Shown here piece by piece: positions 24,077 to 35,015 of a stretch of 43,886 nucleotides of DNA (within the stretch, counting starts at the first letter, position 1; every line of letters starts with the position of its first letter). The stretch spans positions 1 to 43,886 of the forward strand of contig DASQWC010000008.1 in NCBI GenBank assembly GCA_035640475.1. Direction: 5' to 3'. Source of the DNA: DASQWC01 sp035640475 (lineage in GTDB: Bacteria > Actinomycetota > JAICYB01). The position numbers and the translations under genes were made by a program. The notes under the pieces are model-generated. The model saw only the letters and a list, made by a program, of their open reading frames with translations. It did not search any database and had not been told where the DNA came from.

Positions 24077-25057
24077 ATGCACGCAGAGCCCGTCGACTTC
24101 GACCGTGCCGCGCTCGCGGCCGTCCTTCGCCGGGACTGGTCGATGGGCGTCCGCGAACTCGCGTATGTACCGGTCGGATTCGGCACCCATCACTACATCG
24201 CGAGCGATGACGAGAACCGATGGTTCGTCAACGTCGACGACCTCACTTCGAAGTCGTGGATCGCTCCCGAAGCAAACGCCGCGTTCGATGGACTCAGCCG
24301 GTCGCTCCGCACGGCAGTCGCGCTCCGCTCGTGTGGACTCTCGTTCGTTCATGCGCCACACGAGGGCCTCAGTGGAGTGCTCGGGCGGCTCGACGACCGT
24401 TACGCCGTCTCCGTCTACACCTTCATCGATGGACGCTCGGAGCCTCACGGTCCGTATGCGTCGCCCGAGGACCGTCATCGCGTCCTCGAAGCGCTCGGCC
24501 GGATGCACGCGAGCACGAGTTGTGTATCGAGTGACTCCCAGAGACGCGACTCCTTCGACGTTCCGCTGCGGGGAGCGTTTTTCCAGACTCTCGGTGAGCT
24601 CGGCGAGCCGTGGATGGCCGGCCCCTATTCGGAGCGAGCTCGTTCGCTCCTAAGCAAGCATCGAGCCGCAGCGCGGACGATGTTCGACCGGTATGACGAA
24701 CTCAAGAACCGCGTCTCGGCCCGCGCGGCTCCGTTCGTCGTGACGCACGGAGAGCCGCACGCGGGGAACGTCATGTGGACGTCCGACGGCGCGATGCATG
24801 TCATCGATTGGGACACAGCCGCAACCGCTCCTCGCGAGCGCGACCTTTGGATGCTCGAGCCGCTGACCGACGATGACATCGCCGTGTACGCGGCGAGCAG
24901 CGGAACGGCCGAGGTCGACCCCGATGCGCTCGCCATGTACCGACTTTGGTGGGCGCTCTCGGAGATCACCGGGTACACCCAAACACTCCGTGCCCCACAC
25001 GCCGACGACCAGAACATCCGGACTTCGTGGAGGGGACTGCGCGAGTACCTTCCGTAG
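24077..25057 (+). CDS. Aminoglycoside-phosphotransferase-fold kinase (APH family)
   Basis: A 326-residue APH-family protein. The catalytic loop is THGEPHAGNVM at about residues 226-236, where the usual catalytic Asp of HGDPHxGN is Glu, and the metal site is VIDWDTA just after. The N-lobe strand VGFGTHHYIASDDENRWFVN is glycine-poor, as in many family members that act on small metabolites. The true substrate is unknown; aminoglycoside resistance should not be assumed. The open frame extends upstream, but ATG 24077 fits the domain start and a -10 box six bases before it. It ends three bases before the convergent sulfotransferase. Confidence 0.85.
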   Translation: MHAEPVDFDRAALAAVLRRDWSMGVRELAYVPVGFGTHHYIASDDENRWFVNVDDLTSKSWIAPEANAAFDGLSRSLRTAVALRSCGLSFVHAPHEGLSGVLGRLDDRYAVSVYTFIDGRSEPHGPYASPEDRHRVLEALGRMHASTSCVSSDSQRRDSFDVPLRGAFFQTLGELGEPWMAGPYSERARSLLSKHRAAARTMFDRYDELKNRVSARAAPFVVTHGEPHAGNVMWTSDGAMHVIDWDTAATAPRERDLWMLEPLTDDDIAVYAASSGTAEVDPDALAMYRLWWALSEITGYTQTLRAPHADDQNIRTSWRGLREYLP

Positions 25058-25060
25058 TCA

Positions 25061-25954
25061 TTACGGCCGGAAGCCGGTCGCGATCGCGCCCTGCTCCATC
25101 CATGCGGCGGCTTCGGGTGGGAGATACTCCGCGACGGACTCGCTCCAGGCTTCGAGCTCGCTATCCGCCAGCACATCCCGCCATCGCCCGTTCGTTCCTT
25201 TGAACAGGAAGCTGTTTACGCCACCTTCGAACGCAAAATCGAAGGGACCGATCTCATCGCCTCGGGCCTTCATCGCCTCGAACGTGCATCGCTCGACCAC
25301 CTCGGGCCACAGGTCACCCGGGACTTCAATGTCGAGGAATGACGCGATCCGTCGCATCTCGCCGTCGAGGTCCGCCTTGAGGTCGTTGTAGTGCACGAAG
25401 AGGACGTTCGGCTCTTTGCGCATCGGCCACCAGGAGGCCAGGTAGGTCGCGACGTTGTCGGGACTCTCGAGCCAGCCCGGGAACGCCTCATGCAGCTCCG
25501 GCGACCAGACGATGGGTGCACCTCCGTCGGCCACGGCTTCGTGGTTGATGACCTGCACTACTTCCGGGCGCATCTTCGCAATGTGGTTCATCGCGGACAT
25601 GAAGGCGTCCCGGCCGTCCCGTATGACGACGATGTACGAGGCGCCAGGCCAAAACGGCACGCCGTCCGCCGGCGTGTGCGTCTTGACGAACCTGCGGTGC
25701 GTCTGGCGTTCGAGGCGCTTCTCGACAGCCTCGATCGGCTCGAGACGCCCGTCCACCCAGGCACTGACGATCACGACGGGTCCCGGACAGTCACCATTCG
25801 GGAACAGCAGCGACGCGACGATCGTCTGCGTCCAGGTCGTGCCGCACTTTGCCGGAGTTGCGATAACGATGTCACCCAGCCTGTGCGTGAACCGCTGCCA
25901 TCGCGAGTTGTCGGTGGGTCCGTCCTTGTACTCGCGGAGATCTTGCACGTCCAT
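25061..25954 (-). CDS. PAPS-dependent sulfotransferase
   Basis: A 297-residue cytosolic-type sulfotransferase (Sulfotransfer_1). The 5'-phosphosulfate loop is TPAKCGTTWTQTI, the 3'-phosphate site includes VIRDGRDAFMS, and the late binding motif is FKGTNGRWRDVL. It transfers sulfate from PAPS to a hydroxyl or amine of an unknown small molecule. ATG 25954 is my choice; TTG 25960 would add two residues. No clear ribosome site is seen. A paralogue with the same motifs is at 35470. The gene is convergent with the APH kinase. Confidence 0.92.
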   Translation of the reverse strand: MDVQDLREYKDGPTDNSRWQRFTHRLGDIVIATPAKCGTTWTQTIVASLLFPNGDCPGPVVIVSAWVDGRLEPIEAVEKRLERQTHRRFVKTHTPADGVPFWPGASYIVVIRDGRDAFMSAMNHIAKMRPEVVQVINHEAVADGGAPIVWSPELHEAFPGWLESPDNVATYLASWWPMRKEPNVLFVHYNDLKADLDGEMRRIASFLDIEVPGDLWPEVVERCTFEAMKARGDEIGPFDFAFEGGVNSFLFKGTNGRWRDVLADSELEAWSESVAEYLPPEAAAWMEQGAIATGFRP

Positions 25955-26075
25955 CGCCAAACAACGCTACCGATCACCGCCGAGCGCCCGCCAGCGGCGA
26001 ACTGCGATGAGTTTTCGTGCCGAGATCGGTCGGACCGATAGATGGGTATCGGGCACTCGATCACAAGGAGGACGC

Positions 26076-26603
26076 ATGAAAGCGAATTTGGACGACTCCC
26101 AAGGCATGCGCGTCCAGAGCTGGGAGACGGTCACGAAGATCCTCGACTCCGGTGTGTCGCAGGTGCCCGACTCAGGGGGGCCGAACCGGCACACAACGTG
26201 GCTCACAACGATCAGTCCGGACGGCTCCCCGCATGTGACTGCGGTCGGCGCCGTCTGGGTTGACGGCGCCTACTGGTTTCAGACCGGGGACGGCACGCGG
26301 AAGGCGAAGAACGTCGCGCGCGATCCTCGCTGCTCGGTCAGCGTATCGACGAAGGACATCGATTTCGTCTTCAACGGCACGGCCGAGAAGGTCGCGGATC
26401 CGGCCGCCGTGGCTCGCGTCGTGGCCGTCTGGAACGCCATGGGTTGGCCCTGCGAGGTCGACGAGTCGGGTGTCGGACTGACGGCTCCGTTCAATGCGCC
26501 GGCAGTAGGACCGGCGCCGTGGTTCGTCTACCGCATCGCTCCGCGGTCGGCGACGTCGGTCACGAACGTCGAGCCGGGCGGCGTCACGCGCTGGACTTTT
26601 TAG
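26076..26603 (+). CDS. Pyridoxamine-5'-phosphate-oxidase-fold (split-barrel) flavin/F420-binding protein
   Basis: A 175-residue split-barrel protein. It has TTWLTTISPDGSPHVTAVGA, WVDGAYWFQTGDGTRKAKNV, ARDPRCSVSVST and a closing YRIAPRSATSV, the pattern of PPOX-like proteins that bind FMN or coenzyme F420. The cofactor cannot be decided by eye. The start is clear: AAGGAGG lies five bases before ATG 26076, though the frame is open far upstream. The end overlaps the convergent S51 peptidase gene by 20 bases. Confidence 0.88.
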   Translation: MKANLDDSQGMRVQSWETVTKILDSGVSQVPDSGGPNRHTTWLTTISPDGSPHVTAVGAVWVDGAYWFQTGDGTRKAKNVARDPRCSVSVSTKDIDFVFNGTAEKVADPAAVARVVAVWNAMGWPCEVDESGVGLTAPFNAPAVGPAPWFVYRIAPRSATSVTNVEPGGVTRWTF

Positions 26604-27315
26604 TCTTCGATGAGCGACGAAACTTCAGTGTCTCGCCGGCGGCGAACGGCTGCGGATCGCCTTCGGCCGGAAATACCCACGCACGCCGGCGTCCCATAAC
26701 CGTCCACTCCAGAGGGCCCCCGACGATCGCCGTGTCCTCGTCGATCCCGACCAGCGTGAGGCCTTCGGGCAGGTTGCGCGATCGCGCGTCGACGAGTTCG
26801 GGACGGAACTGCCGCAGCCGGTCGAAGTGCGGAAGTACCGCAAGGTTGTCAATGAGCTCGAGTGCGGGACGCAACGGCGCGTCGGGCGCGAAACGTTCGC
26901 GGACGACGGCCGAGAGCGCGATCGCGCCGGCCGAGCATCCGGCGAGCGCGCTGCCGCTCTTCCACGCGTCGTGGATCGCCCGCCACACCGCGGAGTCGTG
27001 CAACGTGTCGGTCAGGTACGCGGGGTTGCCGCCGGACAGATAAACGAGTCCCGCACCGGCGACTCGCTCGGCGAGCTCCGGTTTTTCCGCGTCGGCACGA
27101 TCCAGGACGAGCAGCGGCTCTGCTTCGACGCCGAGTTTTTCATAGTGATCGAGCCCGAGCCGGACCCAATACTCGAGGCGTTCACGACCCTCGGGCGCAG
27201 CGGCCGTCGGCAGGAACACAACGCGCGGCGGTCCTCCGGCGAGGAGGTACCGGTCGATTTCGTCCATACCGGGCAGAAACTCGCCCGACCCGACGAGTGC
27301 GATCGGTCCTGTCAC
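26584..27315 (-). CDS. Peptidase S51 / class I glutamine-amidotransferase-like protein
   Basis: A 243-residue protein related to dipeptidase E and cyanophycinase (PF03575). It opens GPIALVGSGEFLPGMDEID, has VYLSGGNPAYLTDTL and the nucleophile elbow G-C-S128-A-G-A. The likely role is hydrolysis of a small peptide or cyanophycin-like bond; the substrate is not known. The start is GTG 27315 without an obvious Shine-Dalgarno sequence. The start codon lies inside the putative -35 element of the divergent ECF41-type promoter at 27310, so expression of the two directions may interfere. Confidence 0.87.
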   Translation of the reverse strand: MTGPIALVGSGEFLPGMDEIDRYLLAGGPPRVVFLPTAAAPEGRERLEYWVRLGLDHYEKLGVEAEPLLVLDRADAEKPELAERVAGAGLVYLSGGNPAYLTDTLHDSAVWRAIHDAWKSGSALAGCSAGAIALSAVVRERFAPDAPLRPALELIDNLAVLPHFDRLRQFRPELVDARSRNLPEGLTLVGIDEDTAIVGGPLEWTVMGRRRAWVFPAEGDPQPFAAGETLKFRRSSKTKKSSA

Positions 27316-27336
27316 AAACGAGTCCCCGGCGGTGTC
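27310..27336 (+). promoter_or_regulatory. Putative ECF41-dependent promoter of the CMD-sigma unit
   Basis: TGTCACA (27310-27316), 16 bases, then TGTC (27333-27336). From memory, the published ECF41 signature is TGTCACA with CGTC after about 16 bases, so this differs by one base in the -10 part. It stands 33 bases before the carboxymuconolactone-decarboxylase ATG, whose downstream partner is an ECF41 sigma factor, as expected for autoregulation. Confidence 0.65.
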
Positions 27337-27369
27337 TTCATGTTGAGCACGGATTCAGGAGGAGCAATC

Positions 27370-27960
27370 ATGGTAAGCACAGCGCGGATTCCCAAAGCGA
27401 AGATCACCGGCCCGTCCGGGTACTTGGTGAAGCGGCTTTCCCGAAAGCTGCTCGGTGACGTCCCCGAGCCCGCCGAGGTGATGTGGCACAACAGAAAAGT
27501 GCTGTTCAGCGCTATGGGGCTCGGCCGCAAGATCCAGAAGTGGGACCGGCTGGACCCGAATCTGAAGTCCTTTGCCGACATGGCGGTTGCCGCGCTCGTC
27601 GGCTGCTCGTGGTGCCTCGACTTCGGCTACTACCACGCCCACAACGAAGGACTCGACGAGATGAAGGCGAGCGAAGTGCCTCGCTGGCGTGAGTCGACGG
27701 TGTTCGCGCCGCTCGAGCGCGACGTCATGGAATACGCAGAGGCGATGAGTCAGACGCCTCCGCGCGTCACCGACGAATTGTCCGCCCGCCTCTTGAAGCA
27801 GCTCGGCGCCCCGGCCATGGTGGAGCTCACGGCATTCGTCGCGGCAGCGAATATGTGGACAAGATCCAACGTGGCAATGGGGATCGAGGCCCAGGGGTTC
27901 TCCAAAGCGTGCAAGCTGCCGCTTGCACAACCCTCGGCGGGGTACGCGCAGTCGAGATGA
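27370..27960 (+). CDS. Carboxymuconolactone decarboxylase / AhpD-like protein
   Basis: A 196-residue all-helical protein of the CMD/AhpD superfamily. The redox pair is Cys79-Ser-Trp-Cys82, followed by the histidines in FGYYHAHN (His89, His91), the AhpD-type active site. It may act as a peroxidase or disulfide reductase in oxidative stress. AGGAGG lies seven bases before ATG 27370. The frame is open well upstream, but the ribosome site decides the start. The stop overlaps the ATG of the ECF41 sigma gene (ATGA), and a TGTCACA element precedes the gene, the classical ECF41 partner arrangement. Confidence 0.92.
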   Translation: MVSTARIPKAKITGPSGYLVKRLSRKLLGDVPEPAEVMWHNRKVLFSAMGLGRKIQKWDRLDPNLKSFADMAVAALVGCSWCLDFGYYHAHNEGLDEMKASEVPRWRESTVFAPLERDVMEYAEAMSQTPPRVTDELSARLLKQLGAPAMVELTAFVAAANMWTRSNVAMGIEAQGFSKACKLPLAQPSAGYAQSR

Positions 27961-28822
27961 GCGAGGACGTATTCGCGCAGCATCGCAGCCTGTTGTTCAC
28001 GATCGCCTACGAGATGCTCGGCTCGGCTTCCGACGCCGAGGACGTCGTCCAAGAGACGTGGCTGCGGTGGGCCGACGTTGACCACGACGAGGTGCGCGAT
28101 CCTCGCGCATACCTCGTCCGCATCGTGACGCGTCAGGCGCTGAACCAGCTCCGGTCGGCGGCGCGACGACGGGAAGAGTACGTCGGTGAGTGGCTGCCGG
28201 AACCGTTGCTGACGACCCCGGACGTCGCCGAGGACGTCGAGCTCGCGGAGAGCGTGTCGATCGCGATGCTCACCGTGCTCGAGACACTTGCTCCCCTCGA
28301 GCGCGCAGTCTTCGTGCTGAGAGAGGTGTTCGACACCCCGTACCAGGAGATCGCGGAAGCAGTCGGCAAATCGTCCGCCGCCGTCAGACAGATCGCGCAC
28401 CGGGCGCGGGATCACGTCGCTGCTCGGCGCCCGCGAATGTCGGTCAGCACGACGGAACAACAGAAAGCCGTCGACAAGTTTCTTACCGCCGTTCGAAGTG
28501 GTGACCTGCAGGGGCTCCTCGATGTCCTTGCGCCCGACGTCGTCGTGCTCGCCGACGGTGGCGGATTGGTCCAAGCGTTTCGTCGTCCGATCGTCGGCTC
28601 CGAGCGTGTCGCACCGCTTCTTTTGGCCGGCGCGCGCCAAGCGGCCTTCGATACGACATCCGTCTGGCTCAACGGATCGCCCGCGTTCCGGATCGACATC
28701 GGCGGCCGCGTCGACACCGCCGTGAGCCTCGTCGTCGAGGACGGACGGATCACACGCATCTACGCCGTCCGGAATCCGCACAAGCTGGCGCGTCTCGAAA
28801 CGGCGTCCGAGCTAACGCGGAA

Positions 28823-28826
<4 letters not shown>
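27957..28826 (+). CDS. ECF41-family sigma factor (SigJ-like)
   Basis: A 289-residue sigma factor. Region 2 includes FTIAYEMLGSASDAEDVVQE, and region 4 includes LAPLERAVFVLREVFDTPYQ. Three marks of ECF41 are present: WLPEP at 79-83 in the linker, DGGG at 200-203 and NPHKL (usually NPDKL) at 273-277 in the C-terminal SnoaL-like domain. In that family the C-terminal domain, not a separate anti-sigma factor, controls activity. The ATG at 27957 overlaps the CMD stop by four bases. Its end overlaps the convergent UvrA-like gene by four bases. Confidence 0.93.
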
Positions 28827-31252
<2,426 letters not shown>

Positions 31253-31276
31253 CGGATCGGGACGACTCGTGTCGGC

Positions 31277-31723
31277 CTAGCGCACTGCTTTCTTCACCAG
31301 CGTGCTGATCTTCTTCTCGTCGGAGGCGGTCAGCTTCGTCAGCGCGTAGGACGTCGGCCACATGGCGCCTTCGTCGAGCTTCGCGGCTTCTTCGAAGCCG
31401 AAGGTTGCATACCTCGAATTGAACTTGCTCGCAGCCTTGAAAAAACAGACAACCTTGCCGTCCTGATCCGCGTACGCGGGCATCCCGTACCAGGTCTTCG
31501 GCAGGAGGCTCGGCGCGTTGGCGTTCACAAGCTCGTGGAGCCGCTTGGCCATGGCACGATCGGGTTGAGGCATCGCGGCGATCGCTGCGAGCAGTGCCTT
31601 TTCCCCGCTTTCCCTGTTCGCTTCAGCCTTCAGCTCTTGGGCGCGCGCCCTCATCGCGGCTCGTTCTTCCTGGGTGAAGCCCTTGCGAGTCGTGCTCTTC
31701 TTCGCAGTCTTCGTCTCGGCCAT
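31277..31723 (-). CDS. DUF1801 family protein (YdhG-like)
   Basis: A 148-residue protein. The N-terminal 50 residues are charged and Lys/Ala-rich (KTAKKSTTRKGFTQEERAAM). The DUF1801 domain follows, with PKTWYGMPAYADQDGKVVCF, ATFGFEEAAKLDEGAMWP and a closing KKISTLVKKAV. A Bacillus homologue acts as an iron chaperone; here the function is unproven. ATG 31723 has AGGAGG eight bases upstream, and that site overlaps the stop of the VOC gene before it, so translation of the two is probably linked. The frame is open further upstream but lacks support. Confidence 0.85.
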   Translation of the reverse strand: MAETKTAKKSTTRKGFTQEERAAMRARAQELKAEANRESGEKALLAAIAAMPQPDRAMAKRLHELVNANAPSLLPKTWYGMPAYADQDGKVVCFFKAASKFNSRYATFGFEEAAKLDEGAMWPTSYALTKLTASDEKKISTLVKKAVR

Positions 31724-31737
31724 TGTGCGTACCTCCT

Positions 31738-32151
31738 CTAGCGCAGCTCTTGAATGCGAACCAGGTTCCCGGCAGGATCGCGGACGGCACAGTCGCGCAT
31801 ACCCCACGGCTGCTCGGTCGGCTCCTGGACGATCTCGACATCGCTGGATTGCAACCGATCGAACGCGGCGTCGAGGTCCTTGGTGGCCAACATGATCCAG
31901 CCGTACGTGCCTTTTGCCATCATCTCGGCGATCACGCGGCGCTCGTCTTCTGTGATCCCGGGATCGACCGCCGGCGGTGCCAGCAAGATGCTCGTTTCCG
32001 GCTGGTCCTTCGGCCCGACCGTGATCCAGCGCATCTTGCCCTCTCCGACGTCGCTACGAATCTCGAACTCGAGAATGTCGCGATAGAAGGCGAGCGACTC
32101 CTCGGGATCGTCGTGCGGCAAAGCGGCTGTGTGAATCGTGATCTTCTTCAT
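31738..32151 (-). CDS. VOC family protein
   Basis: A 137-residue VOC protein. It starts MKKITIHTAALPHDDPEESL with AFYRDILEFEIRSDVG and ends DCAVRDPAGNLVRIQEL. This build is typical of the uncharacterised VOC genes found with short AraC regulators. ATG 32151 is chosen from the conserved opening; the upstream extension is antisense-like in composition. It lies 10 bases after the AraC stop and 14 bases before the DUF1801 start, in a four-gene minus-strand run. Confidence 0.87.
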   Translation of the reverse strand: MKKITIHTAALPHDDPEESLAFYRDILEFEIRSDVGEGKMRWITVGPKDQPETSILLAPPAVDPGITEDERRVIAEMMAKGTYGWIMLATKDLDAAFDRLQSSDVEIVQEPTEQPWGMRDCAVRDPAGNLVRIQELR

Positions 32152-32161
32152 GCCAGCCACC

Positions 32162-32581
32162 CTACGTGCGGATCGGTGAGGGTGCTTCTCGATTCCTGAT
32201 CGGTCTGGTGATCTGTTTCGCGATGCACGCCGGCATCCCGGCCGTCGGTTGCGCCCCTTCCCGCTGGTAGGTGCTGGGCGGGACGCCAACGAGCTCGGTG
32301 AACCGTGTGCTGAACGTGCCCAGCGACGAGCATCCGACGGCGAAGCAAACCTCGGTCACGCTGAGATCGCCGCGGCGCAGCAGAGCCATCGCGCGCTCGA
32401 TACGCCTCGTCATCAGATATGAGTACGGGGGCTCACCGTAGGCGAGCCGGAACTGACGGCTCAGGTGCCCGGCAGACATGTTCACTCCGCGCGCGAGCGC
32501 TTCGACGTCCAGCGGCTGCGTGTATTCCCGATCGATGCGGTCGCGAACGCGGCGCAGCAAAACGAGGTCGGACAGGATCAC
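32162..32581 (-). CDS. Short AraC-family regulator (HTH domain only)
   Basis: A 139-residue AraC protein consisting of the double HTH domain (DREYTQPLDVEALARGVNMS, HLSRQFRLAYGEPPYSYLMT, VCFAVGCSSLGTFSTRFTEL, GVPPSTYQR) plus a 30-residue tail. No ligand-binding domain is present, so regulation must come from its own expression or from partners. The start is GTG 32581 with no Shine-Dalgarno sequence. A TATTCT box lies six bases upstream, indicating a leaderless transcript. It heads the run AraC-VOC-DUF1801-UvrA-like, all on the minus strand with gaps of 10 to 24 bases. Confidence 0.9.
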   Translation of the reverse strand: MILSDLVLLRRVRDRIDREYTQPLDVEALARGVNMSAGHLSRQFRLAYGEPPYSYLMTRRIERAMALLRRGDLSVTEVCFAVGCSSLGTFSTRFTELVGVPPSTYQREGAQPTAGMPACIAKQITRPIRNREAPSPIRT

Positions 32582-32587
32582 GCGATC

Positions 32588-32593
32588 AGAATA
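32588..32593 (-). promoter_or_regulatory. Putative -10 box for the leaderless AraC transcript
   Basis: On the minus strand TATTCT is followed by GATCGC and then GTG at 32581. A loose -35 candidate CTGAGC lies 16 bases further upstream. No Shine-Dalgarno sequence is present. Confidence 0.5.
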
Positions 32594-32611
32594 CGAGCAG
32601 AAACGGGTCGC

Positions 32612-33340
32612 TCAGCGAGGCGTTAAGACGCAGAACTCGTTGCCGTCCGGATCTGCCAAGACCACCCACGGGACGTCGCCCTGACCGATGTCGACGCGGC
32701 TCGCCCCCAGAGAGATCAGACGATCCACTTCCGCGTCCAGATCGCCGTCAGCCGGCGGAGCGATATCGAGGTGCAATCTGTTCTTCGCGGTCTTGATCGA
32801 CTCGATCGGTGGGCCGAACGTGATGAAAGGACCGCGTCCGCTCGGGTGACGGATGGCGAGGTCGCCGTCCTTGTCGTACACGATGGGCCACCCGGTCGCT
32901 TCGCTCCAGAATCGCCCCACCGCCGGGTAGGCGGCCGGCTCGAACACAATCGCACCGATCAGTCCGGTCGTGGCGAGGAACTCACCTCGCAGGACGACGC
33001 AAAACTCGTTGCCCTCGGGGTCGGCCAGAACCACGTGATCCGCGTCGTTTGGTTGTGCGATGTCGACGTGGTGGGCGCCGAGCGAAAGGAGCCGATCGAC
33101 CGTCTCCGTCCGATGCTCGGGAGACTCGCTGACGAGGTCGAGGTGGATCCGGTTCTTTTGTGTCTTCGGCTCGGGCACCGGCAGGAACACGATGATGAAC
33201 CGCGTTCCGTCCGTCGGCATGAGACCGATCTCGTTGCTTGTTTCGTCGTGGATCTCCCAGTTCAACGCGCCGGCCCAGAAGCGAGCGAGCAAGAGTGGAT
33301 CGTTCGCGTCGAAGCAGAGCGTTGTGAGTCGCGTCGTCAT
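32612..33340 (-). CDS. Two-domain VOC protein (glyoxalase-like repeat)
   Basis: A 242-residue protein made of two similar VOC domains of the Glyoxalase_6 type. The halves share KNRIHLDL/KNRLHLDI, VDRLLSLGAHHVDI/VDRLISLGASRVDI and LADPEGNEFCVV/LADPDGNEFCVL, at residues about 62-118 and 185-240. This is an internal duplication that builds a full metal-site barrel in one chain. ATG 33340 lies 13 bases after the P450 stop on the same strand, so the two are likely co-expressed. The substrate is unknown. Confidence 0.88.
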   Translation of the reverse strand: MTTRLTTLCFDANDPLLLARFWAGALNWEIHDETSNEIGLMPTDGTRFIIVFLPVPEPKTQKNRIHLDLVSESPEHRTETVDRLLSLGAHHVDIAQPNDADHVVLADPEGNEFCVVLRGEFLATTGLIGAIVFEPAAYPAVGRFWSEATGWPIVYDKDGDLAIRHPSGRGPFITFGPPIESIKTAKNRLHLDIAPPADGDLDAEVDRLISLGASRVDIGQGDVPWVVLADPDGNEFCVLTPR

Positions 33341-33353
33341 CTCGGCTCTGCCG

Positions 33354-34547
33354 TCAGCTTATGGCTACCGGCAGCTTCGCCAACGACCGGACGCCGCTGA
33401 CACGTCGTTGCGGAGCACCGGCGGCTTCGAATGTCCGCGCCCGTTCGGCGAGCCGCTTGAAGGCGATCTCACCCTCGAGCCTCGCGAGCATCGCGCCCAG
33501 GCAATGGTGAATCCCGCCGCCGAACCCGATGTGTGGATTCGGCTTTCGTGAGATATCGAGATCCGCTGGGTTGTCGAATACCGCCTCGTCCCGGTTGGCC
33601 GACGCCAGCAACAGGACGACCCAGCGCTGCGGCTTGATCGTATGCCCGGCGATCTCGATGGGTTCGAGCGTGATCCGGTTGACGAAAGGAACCGGTGGGT
33701 CGTAGCGGAGGAACTCCTCGACCGCGAGCGGTGCCATGTCCGGATCGTTCCAGAGACGCTCCTTCTGATCCGGATGACCGAGCAGGGCCGCACAGCCGTT
33801 GCCGATGAGGTTCGTCGTCGTCTCGAAGCCTGCGAAGAACAGAAGGACGGCGTTGGCAACGATCTCGTGGTGCGTGAACGCGTCCTCGCCGTCCTCGGCT
33901 GCCAGCATGCGCTGCAGCAGGTCGCCCTCCGGGTCGGGCTCGCGCTCGCGGAGAACACCGCCCATGTAGTCGCGGAGCCAATCCGCGGATTCGATTTGCG
34001 AGTTCTGGTCGGGTGAGACGAGGGCCGTCGCATGGCCGCGCACCCTGTCTCGATCGACGTCGTCGATGTTCAGGAGATGGCAGATCACCTGGACGGGCAG
34101 CGGATAGGCAAGCTCGTCGATCACATCGAACGTCCCGAGCTCGATCGCTCGGTCGAGCAGGTCGTCGACGAGCTCCGTGATGTGATCGCGCAGCTTGCGC
34201 ACCACGAGGCCCTTGAACGCTTGTGACATCAGCGCACGCAGCCGTGTGTGATCGGGCGGGTCGTGGTTGAGAAGGAAGTCCTGCTGAAGGTCGGCGGAGG
34301 CGCCCATGCCGGTGACGAACTCGATGTACTCGCGAGGGAAGCGGTGGCCGAGCCGTTGATCGCGGAGCGCCGCGGAAACCTCAGCGTGCGTCGTGATGGC
34401 CCACGAACCGGCAATGGTGCCTTTGGCCAACGGCCCACCGGCGCGCAACTCTGCATATATCGGATAGGGATCATCGACGGCGCTGAGGGCCATCGCGTCG
34501 AACTCGAGCAGGCGCGGCGTCGTCACGTCGCCAGCATGACTATCCAT
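33354..34547 (-). CDS. Cytochrome P450 monooxygenase
   Basis: A 397-residue soluble bacterial P450. It has the I-helix FAGFETTTN (about 237-245), the E-x-x-R pair in VEEFLRYDPP and the haem loop FGGGIHHCLGAML with Cys349 as iron ligand. LNHDPPDHTRLRALMSQAFK is the usual bacterial C-helix region. It hydroxylates an unknown substrate with electrons from a ferredoxin and reductase, neither of which is encoded nearby. ATG 34547 has no evident ribosome site. The two-domain VOC gene follows in the same direction after 13 bases. Confidence 0.93.
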   Translation of the reverse strand: MDSHAGDVTTPRLLEFDAMALSAVDDPYPIYAELRAGGPLAKGTIAGSWAITTHAEVSAALRDQRLGHRFPREYIEFVTGMGASADLQQDFLLNHDPPDHTRLRALMSQAFKGLVVRKLRDHITELVDDLLDRAIELGTFDVIDELAYPLPVQVICHLLNIDDVDRDRVRGHATALVSPDQNSQIESADWLRDYMGGVLREREPDPEGDLLQRMLAAEDGEDAFTHHEIVANAVLLFFAGFETTTNLIGNGCAALLGHPDQKERLWNDPDMAPLAVEEFLRYDPPVPFVNRITLEPIEIAGHTIKPQRWVVLLLASANRDEAVFDNPADLDISRKPNPHIGFGGGIHHCLGAMLARLEGEIAFKRLAERARTFEAAGAPQRRVSGVRSLAKLPVAIS

Positions 34548-34604
34548 CGCCGGCGTAGTCGGTACGAGTACCTCCTCGCCGCGTGAAGTGCATCACAGGG
34601 GGCG

Positions 34605-35012
34605 TCAGCTCCACAGGCAGAAGGGATGACCGGCAGGATCGAGCATGACGCGGAGCTTGCCGGGGTCACGATCCGCGGGTTGAGGTGATGCCTCGGTGGC
34701 GCCGAGCTCGGTCGCTGCGGCCACCGCAGCCTCGACGTCGTCGACCCGGATCTCGAAGTGCATCATTTTCGGCGGGTCGGGCAATTGCTCGGGCCAGACA
34801 GGGCGCACGTACCAGTCTTCGGCCTGCACGGTGATGTCCATGCCGCCCCCGGAGTGCCCCATCGCCGCCCAGCGATCCTCCTTGGCGTACACGGGCATCT
34901 GCAGGAGGTCCCGGTAGAAAGCGACGACCTTGTCGAAGTCGTCTGGCCCGCAGTCGATACATACCCCGTTCCAGATGAACCGCGGGCTCTGCGGATCGAT
35001 CTTCGGCGTCAT
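34605..35012 (-). CDS. VOC family protein (tandem copy 1)
   Basis: A 135-residue VOC protein. Key parts are FIWNGVCIDCGPDDFDKVVA, GMDITVQAEDWY, KMMHFEIRVDDVEAAVAAAT and the closing LRVMLDPAGHPFCLWS. It is more than half identical by eye to its neighbour at 35016 and lies three bases after it on the same strand, a clear tandem duplication. The CIDC motif and the GHPFCLW ending are shared. The function is unknown. Confidence 0.88.
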   Translation of the reverse strand: MTPKIDPQSPRFIWNGVCIDCGPDDFDKVVAFYRDLLQMPVYAKEDRWAAMGHSGGGMDITVQAEDWYVRPVWPEQLPDPPKMMHFEIRVDDVEAAVAAATELGATEASPQPADRDPGKLRVMLDPAGHPFCLWS

Positions 35013-35015
35013 CGG

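Noticed and set aside
24077..25057. Aminoglycoside resistance gene
   Set aside because: Only the APH fold is visible, with a Glu variant in the catalytic loop; resistance cannot be claimed.
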